DNA from: Hyaloperonospora brassicae
Lineage: Eukaryota > Oomycota > Peronosporomycetes > Peronosporales > Peronosporaceae
DNA length: 64,000 nt
NCBI GenBank assembly: GCA_947650285.1
Contig: CANTFL010001181.1
Span: forward strand, 186,001 to 250,000
Direction of reading: 5' to 3'
Shown: piece after piece, positions 12,066 to 23,600 of the stretch
Layout of the letters: each line of letters opens with the position of its first letter
Position numbering within the stretch: position 1 is the stretch's first letter
Position numbers and translations under genes: made by a program
The notes under the pieces: generated by a model
Told to the model about the DNA's origin: nothing
Database searches by the model: none
What the model saw: only the letters and a program-made list of their open reading frames with translations

Positions 12066-13800
12066 GTAATCGCCTTGATCGGAAGATCTGTATACCTGAT
12101 ACATGAAATCGCTTTGTAAAACACCATACAGTGACGAAGCCTACAGTCTGCGAGCGCGGCAAGACTGATGTGTTGACGAGGTAGTATAGCAAGCCATGTA
12201 GATATTCGAATCAAGTGAAGACACATCGAGATCAACGTTGTACAAATCTCGCAACATCTGAGCACTCGCCATTTCATTTCAAAGTAGATAGATGTGGCGG
12301 AGATTCGGAAGAGTCATATCAGCGATTGTGTCGTCTGATGTTCTGTACACACTCGCGCAAGATCCAAATTCGACTACGATACAATTTGTTGCAAATGAGT
12401 TCATCATCTTTGACGACGCAGGTGCTAATCTGCTGGCATTTGTGACACTCATGGACGCTTCGAAGCTCAGATTATTGAGCAGACGAACAGCACAGCAGCA
12501 CCGAATGTTTCATCGTTGATGACTGAGCAGACATTGTGCCGCTGCATGCAATACAATAGAGCCAAATAATCAACACATCGACAAACTAACTTTGTGCAAT
12601 AAATTTGTTAAAAAGGCGATGCGTCGAATGCATAATGTTCTTGTATCTCGCGTACGCCTTATTATAGACGTTGGTCCGCGTTGATCCGGATGCTGAGTGT
12701 GCTGTCGGCTTCAAGTCAAGTAAAAATGAGAGCGTATCAGTGACGTAGTATGGGGGTATACTACAATGCACCTGTACGCAACATAGAGGTTTCGATGCAC
12801 TACAGCCATCTCGTCATTATTTGCAAAGGATAAGGACTGTGCACGGTCGTGCGTAACGGCGCATGACAGACGCGCTAAAAAGAAACTATTCGTTCACGCG
12901 GTGATCTTGATATCTAAGTTAGAGAATCTCTGTGCAAAGATCTCCTTGCTAGGCACCATGTAGTCACCCTTTGTTACATGCAAATGTAAAAAGGAACATC
13001 AGAGGACACACCGTGTATTGCACTTAATTCGTGCCTGGTCGCAAATCCGACCATGAATCGCTCGAGCCACAGAAACGTAATGTAACAGTCTGCAATCTTT
13101 ACTACTGATAAATCAATCTAACTCTGACCAGTGCCTCCTGGACACGGCTGACAGGTGATGCTCCGTGTCTGACTCACGGAATGGATTGACGCAACAAAAA
13201 ATACATAGGACAACCTGGGCAAAAGGGTCCCCTTCATATTGCACGAGGAAAGTACACTCTAGAAGACTACCGGTGTTCTCGATATCTATTAGCTCTGGAC
13301 ATTCATTAGCCTACATGATACCTTTCGAGTCAAGGCATATGTCATGTTTTACGACACAATAGTAAATAAGACGGAGTCTCTCTTGCTATCATTGTAAAAG
13401 CCATAGGCAATGACGAGCGGGTTATTCTCGTAGGTAAGTGCAAGAACCTATCAAATATAAAGATGATAAGCAGCCACGTCAATAATTTTGCTCATATACC
13501 ACCTGTACACGATATAAGGTCCAACGTGGTTGTCTTGAAGGATTGCACTAATTACAACAAGTGCTTTCTACATTCAGTAGGGCGGACAACAAGTATTCGT
13601 CTCTTGTGGCTTTGGCAACCACTTCTCGAGATATCATAGAAGTACGTGTGCTACCGTGAGCTTCATCAATTATTTAGTGATGAAACAATGGAATTTACAC
13701 ATGCATAGGTAAACGGATTTTCAGACGGGTTGCCAACGTTCAATCCATAATCACGCCCAACATTGGTTCTGGTGTGCGCCGGGTCGTCGCCGCGCCCGTA

Positions 13801-13930
13801 TTGTTGCACGCGGATGTTGCTTGCTAGACTCGATCAATATGAAAGCACAAGATATCCGATATCTATAAAGAATTGTTGCGCGCGGGTATGGCTCGCTATA
13901 CCCGATCATGATAAAGCACAAGAGATCTAA
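13801..13930. repeat. Diverged tandem direct repeat, about 72-bp period
   Basis: Two copies, starting at 13801 (TTGTTGCACGCGG) and 13873 (TTGTTGCGCGCGG). Each runs through CGATCA and ends with AAAGCACAAGA. The copies differ by scattered substitutions and small indels. They may be sub-repeats of an old transposon end. Confidence 0.6.
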
Positions 13931-16900
13931 CATATGTGAAGAGAAGCTGTTCTTTACCATAAACGAACTATGAAAACCACCATCCAAGAGCTTATTCGTC
14001 TCTATGAGCTGTCCAGATGTAACTATACTCACATCTTTACGATAGAGCATCTTGTGGATGTTTGCTGTGGCGGGGTATCCGTGCAACTTCGCACGATCAA
14101 TGACACACATAATGGATCCCGGTGCTACGTGCATGACTGTGTCCAAATCTTACTACAGAAGATTCACCTTGACTGACTTTCTGTGTGTCATACAACCCGA
14201 GTCTTTCCATTGCGGCACAGCAACTTATCTCATGATCGCTAATGACATGTCTTCGTTCAGCACATACCACTGCCATCCACTTGATGAGATCCTCTTATTC
14301 TGAGACGTGCGTGTGGATCGAGCGAACTCGGCTGATTCGTACAACGCAGTACAACATGGCTCATCCAAGCGAAGACCATACGGTGATCTCCACATTCAGC
14401 ATCGACCACGTTGCAGGCTCAGCCGTGTAAGCGCCTGTGCTGATCACGTGTCATACAGCACAATATGATGGTGCGAAAAAGACCGCTACGGTTCTGCCCC
14501 TTTTTGACAGCAATCATTGCTTCCACGGGAAAGATGAATCTCCGACAAGAAGGTATACCTCTGCACCTCCAACATAAACCACTGCCGTGAGTTCGGCTCA
14601 CCGTTGCGCTATCCGCAGCCGCTGAGAGGTACTCTGCAGAGCCAAGATCCGACACACTGAATGGCCTTGAGATGTGAAGCAATGCGTATTGCGATAGAGC
14701 CCCACAGTGCCCAATCACCCAAAGCATCCGCGAAAGTTTGTATAATCAGTGGTCATCAGACTCAACAATGGGCATGCATCTTCATGATTTACTACTACCA
14801 AACAATGAGCATGCCGCACTTTCTGGGACACAATCGTGTCAAGTTGACACCATATCTTTCACTCGAATCTAGCACGATCGAGTCGTCCTCAGGCTCCTTT
14901 TCCTTAGCTTTCCATGACCCGTTACGATTGTATACAATGTCATCAATGCATTTCGGGGCAGGATGTCGTAATTCTTGTCAGGAAAATTTGATCCTAGCAT
15001 CACGTGATCTTGGGAGGCTCTGATGAGCGGTACCAGACAAATTGTTGCACGTTTTACAGTCTGCTATAGCACAAGTCGACAATTTTGTTGACTCTTTGAT
15101 AGTTATTTACACTACGACATCAGACGTATTGCCGTCAACTTGAGATGCAAATAGCAGGGACTGAGCTTAGAGAAAAGAAGACCCGATAGATACATTGGCG
15201 ATGCATAATTTTCCACTCCTTCGCCGATCGCCCAAATTTGAGTGTCATCCCTACTGTCTCGAACTTGATGTTGATTTGTCGAAGTCTCTGGATCGTACCT
15301 CATGTGAGATATACATCCGCAGACTGCGTGATGGGACAATCACAGAGCGTAAGCACAATGCTCGAAAGCTTTGTACCCCGTGGTCATGAAGGGGTTGCAT
15401 TTTAGCAGTTGCTTGTATGTAATCGATATGCATCGCTCTTTCTCCGAGTAGGAGGAGTCTATATGCCCTGTAATTTTCCACGGGTGTGGTTCCGTTGCAT
15501 GATAGAAACTTAGAAGGCGTGAAGTGTCTTCGATCGTTAGCTCCTGTTTTTCTACAGACATTCTTGATCAAGCGATTCCGATGAGATGAGGAGGTGTACA
15601 TACGCGACGATACGCGAGATTTCTGATGACGAAAGTGACTTGTGCTCAGATGTTGACGAAGTCGTCGCATTTGGTTGAGTGCAGGTCACCTCGCATCAAT
15701 CGGTTGCGTGGAGTCAAGTTGTCGGAGTTACCAGAGCGTGTCGATGATACGACGTACCCTTTTCTTGTACATTGCTATCTTCTCTCTGATGATATCGTCT
15801 GTTTCATTTCTCTTGAATCTCGCTACACGGAACATTTCGCTGAGATTTTCACGAGTAAGACCAATGCTCATGATCGGCATCTCCGTTTGCCACCAGCATC
15901 TCTGACCATCTCTGGTTGAATAATGGCCAGTGGCAAACTATGCTGCAAACTTTGGTGATAGTTCCTGTACCAACGGCTTCGCGATCATGATCTACTACTT
16001 TTTCAGGTGCCGCAAACAGCAAAGTTGATGACTGTTGGACCTGTATATACGCTCCCCACTCTTCGTCTTTATGTAGAGTTTAGTTACCCAGTGCGATCGC
16101 TTGAACATGAGTTGCGTGCGTCGGCTTTTTTTGCTCCCATGTATGTGCGGATGGGTCACTGCGACTTCATTCAGTTACAGGCCGTACTTAGATTAGGCGT
16201 CACTTCCCGTCACTTGGACAAGCGATGGCATTAATCGACTAGTCAACTGACGCGTCACTTGGCATTTCTCGGTCTGTTATCCACATTTCAATGTCTACTC
16301 GTGAATAGAATCGGACGAGATGCAACTGACGAGACACCATGCTCGAAGAGGGGTAAGACGTCACGACTGATGATATAATGGGAACGTAGACACAGCTCGC
16401 ACTTCAGGCGCATGGAGGTAAAACGCTTCGACGGCTGACATGAAGAACTCGAGCGATCCGAAAGCATATGAGCCGTAGATACTGAGTTTTGCACCTTGCG
16501 AGTCAATACGCTTATCAGAGTCGCGAACGCCGACGTAAAGACCATCTCATCGACTGCAATGCTTGTCGCTTCGATGGCGTTGTCGGGTAAAGCTGTACCA
16601 TATTCCGGAGTCATTGTTGACCCCCTCTGTACTTCGAGACGGTTTGCAGCATGTAGAAGCTTCGATCGACGTGGATGTGTCAGCCGGTAGCTACTTCGAC
16701 CGCTGTTTGCAGACATGATAGACCAAGTGTGTACGTTGAGACCCTCTGACCGTTACCAGTCAGGTCGTTGAGCGCTTCATTTCACCACGTCAGATCTAGC
16801 TGATCCAACAACGTGGGCTTCCAAGTTGCATTGTGCGCGAGTGACTGAGTGACAGTCGCACTGTGTATGCTCCGTGAACAGCCACTCCATTCCTCTTCCC

Positions 16901-17128
16901 TCCACTTGTCTATCGTCGCTTCATTGGTAGTACAGTATCATGGAAACCACTCAAATCACTCAGGATCGCAGCCCGTTCGCGGTCCATCCGTCCAAACGTC
17001 CACACGTCCACACGTCAGCCAGCCCCTCTTTCGACACGTCAATAATTCTACGACAATCTCTTCGGTGCCACACCACACCACGCCACACCACATCCCCTCA
17101 ACTTCCAGCCCTCCTCTCGTCCCCATTC

Positions 17129-17629
17129 ATGTCCAGAGCCCTCTGGCGCCGCAGCTTTGCCGTGTCGAGCGCCTTACGACCGCGTCACGCGCCCGTCCGC
17201 TTTGCCCGTTGTCGCCTCATGAGCTCAAGCGAACGCCTCAACGCCGATGCAGCTGCCGACGCCAGTGCACCTCAAGCGCCCCCCAACGAGACGATCTTCG
17301 ACCGGATCATCCGGCGGGAGGTGCCCGCCCGCATCGCGTACGAAGACGACCAGTGCCTGGCGTTCCACGACGCGCACCCGCAGGCGCCAGTGCACGTTCT
17401 GATCATTCCCAAGACCCGCGACGGCCTCACGCAACTCGCGCGAGCTGAAGAGCGCCACGAAGCGCTGCTCGGGCATCTGCTGTACGCCGCGAAGCTCGTC
17501 GCCCAGCAACAGCACTTGGACAAGGGCTTTCGCATTGTCCTTAACGACGGCGTCGACGGCTGCCAGTCGGTCTATCATCTGCACTTGCACCTTCTCGGGG
17601 GACGGACACTGGGCTGGCCGCCTGGATAG
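17129..17629 (+). CDS. HIT-family (HINT-like) nucleotide hydrolase
   Basis: Histidine-triad proteins of the HINT branch hydrolyse purine nucleoside phosphoramidates and acyl-adenylates. The protein shows the family pattern: IFDRIIRREVPARI, DDQCLAFHDAHPQAP, VHVLIIPKTRDG, then the catalytic triad region YHLHLHLLGG and the HINT-type C-terminal GWPPG. The start at 17129 (MSRALWRRSFAVSS) gives an Arg-rich leader of about 30 residues that could target a mitochondrion. A second ATG at 17219 (MSSSERL) would give a cytosolic form of about 136 aa, closer to HINT1 length. The frame is open further upstream to 16940, but that part is low in complexity. No intron is seen. It converges with the HD-domain gene on the other strand, 318 bp away. 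Confidence 0.9.
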   Translation: MSRALWRRSFAVSSALRPRHAPVRFARCRLMSSSERLNADAAADASAPQAPPNETIFDRIIRREVPARIAYEDDQCLAFHDAHPQAPVHVLIIPKTRDGLTQLARAEERHEALLGHLLYAAKLVAQQQHLDKGFRIVLNDGVDGCQSVYHLHLHLLGGRTLGWPPG

Positions 17630-17947
17630 ACGGTAGTCCGATTGGGACTCGATGGACGACGACGGTCGGGTTGACGGTCAGGTTGACGGTCAGCTACGAG
17701 AGGTTAGAGCTGAGCTCGTGTCCGAGTGGCATTATGGTGAGGGAGGCGTGCGTTTGCATGCAGTCAAAAGTGCACCAACAGGTTTCTGGTGTCCGAAGAC
17801 GTGTCGGCCAACAAGTGTGGGGTCACCTCATCGTCTCTCTCTCTCTTAGCTGCTCTGTCGATGTTTCGTCTTTGTGTATGTGTGCGCATGAACGTGTGAC
17901 GATACCCTTCAGGTGGCAGATCAGTCGACCGACGAAGATGACGACTG

Positions 17948-19016
17948 CTATCCCCTCCCGCTGCACTCGTTGTGGAACTGGGCGAGGAACGTCTCCATGA
18001 AAGCGTGGCGTTCAGCCGCCAGTCGCCTTCCTGCGTCCGTCTTCATCAGACTGCGCAGCTTGAGCAGTTTCTGCGTAGAGAACCCCATCAACAACCATTA
18101 CCACCGCTACGCTCTCCCTCTTGACCAGCACGTCTGTCTGTCTGCCGTACCTCGTAGAAATGGTTGATCGTGGTGTTCGCACGGGTCGGGTCCATGTACT
18201 GCTCCTTCGTCATGCTCGTCGTGGGAAGGACATCCGCATCGTAGAGCGGTCGTCGCTTGGAGCCCCCGTACGTGAAACAGCGCGCGATTCCAATAGCTCC
18301 GATCGCATCCTGCACACGACCTGACGTCAGCACTCCTTCGTCTCTCTCTCTCTCTCTCACTTGGTCCTGCACTCTATCACGCGAGACACGTGCGAAAGCC
18401 AACAACAACAACAACAGCAGCAGCGTACCAGTCGATCAGCGTCCTGGACGCAGCCATACTCAATCGAGTACGGGTGCTACGGACGTGACCCGCTGCCATG
18501 TGAGTCCCTTTCTGAGCACGAGCTACAGCAGGACGCGACACCACACACACGCACACGTACCTGTCGGTTGCCTGCAAGCTCTTCTTTGAACCCCATCGTG
18601 TCGATGATGGCCATCACGCGCTCAATCTTGTCACGTGGTACGTGCTCCGACTCCAGGAACGCCGCAGCTCGCGTCGTGGGCTTCTCTCGGTCGCTCTGGT
18701 ACTTCCAGTCGTCCATGTCGTGCAGCAACGCAGCCAGATCGACAACCTCCAGACCCTCTTCGGACACGCACTATGGACAAGAGAGAGAAGAGGGAGATAT
18801 ATGTGTGTGTGCGTGTGCGTGTCGAGGGATCAGTATCAGCTAAAGCCAAGCACCAGAAAGGGTCAGAGGGAGAACGAGACGTACCTCTTCCTTTGCCAGC
18901 GATTGCGCGAGCGTCCAGACACGCTGAATGTGGCTCCAGTCGTGCGACGCGTCGTTGGACTGGAGCTGCTGCTTGACGAATGCAGCTGTGCGCTGCACGA
19001 GCAGAGGTGTCGCCAT
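17948..19016 (-). CDS. HD-domain phosphohydrolase-like protein
   Basis: A metal-dependent HD-superfamily protein of about 223 aa, related to the uncharacterised bacterial and fungal family with the signature DADRLDAIGAIGIAR. Five exons: 18885-19016, 18561-18770, 18429-18476, 18151-18309 and 17948-18070, all joined in phase 0. Visible landmarks are SHDWSHIQRVWTLA (first metal His), LAALLHDMDDWKY (the HD pair), CVQDADRLDAIGAIGIARC (later metal Asp, split by an intron after ADRL), YGGSKRRPLYD and TTINHFYE. The third exon is only 48 nt. The 119-nt intron 18310-18428 carries CT-rich and GTT-type simple repeats. The natural substrate is unknown; a nucleotide or nucleoside phosphate is a guess from the superfamily. 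Confidence 0.88.
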
Positions 19017-20643
19017 CAAGTGAGACTGTATCTTGCTTGGGACTCGAGTATCCGAGGACTAACCGCCTCGTTGGTATCAGATACCCATCCAGCAACGCGC
19101 CGAAGCTCAGCCAGTCATTTCAACGTCCCGTCAGCAGCTCCAGACGCTCGTCACTGTGTAGCTGCGCGATGTGTCCTCCTCGCAGTTGACTCGGGAGGAG
19201 ATGTAGTATCGTTACTACTGCAACTGCTACCGATGCAGCTTCTGGCTGCGCGAGAATACGCGATCGAGTAGCTGCAGTCTGATAGCACTGCTGCGATGTT
19301 CGTCAGGGCCGCCACTGCAGATGTGGATCATTGCCACGTTTTTCCATGTCGGTGAGGTACTTCGGCACGGACCACTTGTTGGACCGAGTGGCACCTCCTA
19401 CGTTCATTGCCCCGAGAAGACGCGACTTGAAAGCTCAGCATGCGTGAAGGCAACAAGACTGCAATCGTCAAACTTCCGTGACGAGCAAGCAGGTGCACCA
19501 TGTGGACTGCGACGACGACAGCACACCTCAGACGGCACTGAAGCTGCGAGAAGCTGACGGCACTCGACTCGACTTCTCTGGTCCACCTGATCGGACCATT
19601 ATAGCTGACGCCGCTCGACTCGAGACGTTTGGTGGCACCGATGGAAACGCTCTCGTGGGGCAACAACTCGTGGAGCGGCCCGAGAAAGTTGAGGGCCATC
19701 ACTGGTTTCTCTGGAGCATTTCAGCACCGTTGGTCGACTCCGCTTGTGTCCCTAGCCACACAGAGACACATCCGATCGCTACACGGCCGGCAATGAATGT
19801 CCCGCAGAACATCATAGCCGAGTGGCTGGTCTTGCTAGCTGCAACCGTTCCCTCAGACCGCCGTGTCACGTGTCCAGTCGCAACTTGAGCGCGCTCGGTA
19901 CACGTGTGCTGTCGTGCTACCGTTCACGAAACTTTGCCATACCCCGGACAACAACGACTTGTACTCGAGGCACAGGCGATGTAAAAGCGAAAATAATGCC
20001 TCGCGAGTGACTGTCCGCCGGAGACTGCATGAGCCACATCGGTGGTAGACCACTTGCCCTTCTCTCTTCGTATGACTCGCTCGTATCAGGCTTTCCGCAA
20101 GATAACTTGGTCCCTGCCATCCTACTTCGCCAGTGCTCGTCTTGAGCGTGTTTTGCTTCCTTTGCCAAGCAAAATGCCACGATACTGACCTCACGTCGTC
20201 AATCCGTTCACGTTCTGTGTCCTCAGAGATCGAATAAGTACCTCAACGAAGCCCACTTGCCCACCATTTGCGCTCTTGTGCCTCAGGACACTAGCAAGAA
20301 AAAAGTTGTGCAAGTCAGCCTCGTGCCTGGCCTGGTTCGTTCGTGACTCCTTACAGCAACATCAACGATGGCAGAACGACTCGCGACTCGAGGCGGCTGA
20401 CTCAGCATGGACCAAAAAGACAACACAGTGAGTACCCAACAACAGTTATCCATGACGGTATGCTGATTGCAACAAACCGCAAGAACTACGCGACGCATGA
20501 CGGCAGTGATGACGGACGACTGATGATGACGGAAAAAGTTGCGGCGCAATTTACTTCAACTCGCTCTTAAATATACCACCCCACGACATTGTACTCCTGA
20601 AGCCAGACTCGCACTCTCTGTTGCTCCTGCAGCGCAGCAGGAC
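19017..20643. other. Intergenic, no gene supported
   Basis: About 1.6 kb between the start of the HD-domain gene and the stop of the large minus-strand gene. Several open frames of 60-136 codons overlap on both strands. None shows conserved motifs or a coherent exon chain. Confidence 0.45.
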
Positions 20644-23600
20644 TCAGCGGATCTTCTTCTTTGTCAAAAACCCAACCACACTCTTGCGGTCGATTCCGGT
20701 CCGCGGCAGCGCCTTTTCCGGCCAGTATGAATTGTCCTCGCTGTTTATGGATGCCCCTGGCGGAATCAGATACATGTTGTATGGACACGCCGGTGAAATG
20801 GACAACGCAAGCACACGCGAATTGTGCTTCCTTTTGTCCGCATACCGGACCATTTGTCGCACGAACTTCCAGTGATCATAGGCAGACTCCAAGTAGAAGA
20901 AGGCCATCGCCGATTCGTGGAGATTGCGAATCTCAATCTCGGTTCGTCCCATCCCCACAACTCCGTCCTGCGTTGCCACGATACTGCGGCTATCTGGAAA
21001 GTCTTCGGGCGTCATGCCGTTGCGGGTGTGGCACCAAAAGGCATCCACCGGAAACTCGTGGATGCTGCACGTATCCGACGCGTCCCGGATCCGAATGAGA
21101 CACGACCAGGCAACGGATTTACCGACCTTCGATACTTCATCATCGATTGCCATCGTTACATCCCCTTCGTTCATCGGCTTTGTGTCAAGCCCGCAGTCAA
21201 TCAGATCAATCATGAATTGTGCAGCTCTCCATTCGGCCAAGCGACGGGCATCTGCTTCTGTTTTCCATGTTACTTGGCACAATACATACCCGTCTACACT
21301 TACGACACAGCAGACACCTGGATTTGAGTGAGGCTTACGGCCAAAAGAATCTCGCGGTCGCTCTCCCACTGTAGTTGTAATCTGACGACAAGACAAAAGA
21401 GAGACGCAAGGTTAGCAAAGGCTGATGTAGCTACTTTGTGGCACCAGAAGCGGCTACGAACATTGGCAATGCCGGACAACTTGAGGTCTCGGAATGAGTC
21501 AACAGGCGAGACGTATGACAGCGATTTCACGTCCAGAAAATGAAGAAGTTGTGCCCAAACCGATCGAATGCGGTTTAGCTTGTCCAGCATCCCATCGACA
21601 GCCGCATTGCAGGCATCAGACTTTGCCCTCCTCGACGCTTTGATGCGAATGACATCGTTGACATCGACGTTGACTTCAATTACACCATCCCGAAGGCGCT
21701 CCATTCTTATGTTTGCCGTTACATTGGGAACAACCATTTTGTGTTCGGCTCCACGATACTTGAGCGATGCTCGGAGTCTGTTAATAGCGGTACATAATTC
21801 GTCTGCCGGGGTAAATAGACTTCGGATCGTGGCACGGAATTTCGCGTCACAGGTTTGATCGCACTCGGACTGCTCAGCGTACTCCTTTTTTAGCTCATTT
21901 TCAAACGCTGCAGACTCTGATACAACATTCGAATCTGATGCAGCCTTTATAGCTGACGGATCCCAATCATCGTCGCCATACCCTCCACCGTCGGAGCCAC
22001 TATCGTAATCATCGCCATCGTTATCCATCTCATCGTCGCTGCACAAGATGAGGTTGGCCGTTTTCACTGAAGGGGTTATCAATGGACGTGATTGAACAGC
22101 CGCTACACTTGGAGGCCTCGTGGTAGTATGTGCCATATTCGTGCTTCCTTTCGAGTGTTTCGATGAATCAGCAAGTTTCATCTTCGCGAGCGATTCCAAG
22201 ATATCGCGCCACCTTTCATTAGCAGAGCGTTTTGCATCTTTTGCGGTCAGGCACGCCGTTGAGATTGCTAGCGTATCGCGTACTTTAATAAAATACATAA
22301 ACATGGGCGGGACGAGCTTCTCCGACGTTGACACCTGGTCGTACATACATAAGCAAGCACGACAAAAGATGTGAGCTGGCCGATAGACAATCTGTCGAGG
22401 CAGCAAACACCTAAGTTGGCGCTTACCTTGTCGCGACTTTTGGCTTGCGTCTCATTTCCGGCCATCAGAGTTGTTGGAGTCTTCGCCAGTCGTTGGTTGT
22501 ACGTGAAAAGCAACGCCTTCCACGTCTGGATCATCCCATCCAGCGTCTTGACCAAAGTCGAAGCTGCCTTGTTCTTCGCGCGTTCAATAGACGGTCCTTC
22601 CCCACAGGCCTCAACTACGCTCTCTGACGCAGTGAGCACACAACGCACCAGCCCGTTTTCCAGCTTTGACGTAGTCCAAACGATCTGTTACGTTCACACG
22701 TAGCAGTAAGAAAGTAAGGTCGGATCTCACGCAAGTGCCGTAAGCATGAAAGCGTACCGTAAGATTAGGCGTAAATTTGATTGTGTCGCACCTCGCACTT
22801 AGATCCCATTCAATCGCCTCGACAGCTTCTACTACCTTGCCCCGATGTCGAAAAAGAAGCATGAGCAACTCCTGGTACGCACCGGACTTTGCCTTGGCAA
22901 CTTCGTCTTCAGGACGAGACTTCTGTGTGTTGTGATTGCGACCTAATCCACTTCGGTCCTCAACAAACAAGCTCGTTCCGTTTGCAGAAGACGCGCTGCC
23001 CTCTTTTTGCGGAGCAGCTCGCATTTCAGGCCCTTTCGGCTCTGGGGTCGAATTCGACAAACGAGGACGAGGAGCCCCACGCTCGTTCTCAGAGGCTTTT
23101 GCATCTAGCGCATAGCGTCGCTTTCGTAAAATTCCTCGCGACCTTAGCTCCGCCTCTCTCTCGTCGCGGGCAGTAGTACCTTCAGTGTCCTCCGACACAT
23201 CTTCCATCTTGACATCGTTTGTGCTTTCAATGTCGGCCTCGGCATCTATCTCTTCAGTCGTGCCCGGCGTAGTCTCACTCTTGATTTGTACAATACGGTC
23301 GCGTTCTAAACTTTCGTCATGCTGGTCCACCAGTTCCATCAGAAACGTCATGAGTGCATCAACTACTTCGCCTTTTATACTGGGAAGAGATGCACCACGT
23401 CTACATATGAGCGGGCAGTCTTGGATATACGCCACAACATCATAAGTGAGCACGTGGTTAACGTTCTTACTAGGTCTCTCACGAAGCTGCACACACACCA
23501 ACTGCACGTTAGTATCATGAAACCACTGACCAGTGCATGTGTGCAAAGTACACGTACCCGCACAATCCTCTTCTTTATCAGATAGTTAAAAGCCGCGTCC

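Larger units (their letters stand above)
6345..17128. other. Gene-poor, A/T-richer region of about 10.8 kb
   Basis: No open frame here matches a family I recognise, and none shows the spliced conserved structure of the neighbouring genes. Small open frames occur on both strands. Parts of 13.7-15.0 kb on the minus strand have a faint retroelement-like flavour, but I could not support a domain. Two structured items stand out and are listed separately: the inverted repeat at 12008-12065 and the direct repeat at 13801-13930. The region probably consists of old, eroded repeats. Confidence 0.55.

Noticed and set aside
13751..15023. Possible copia-type retroelement remnant on the minus strand
   Set aside because: Some short strings resemble protease or integrase contexts, but no domain could be followed over more than a few residues.
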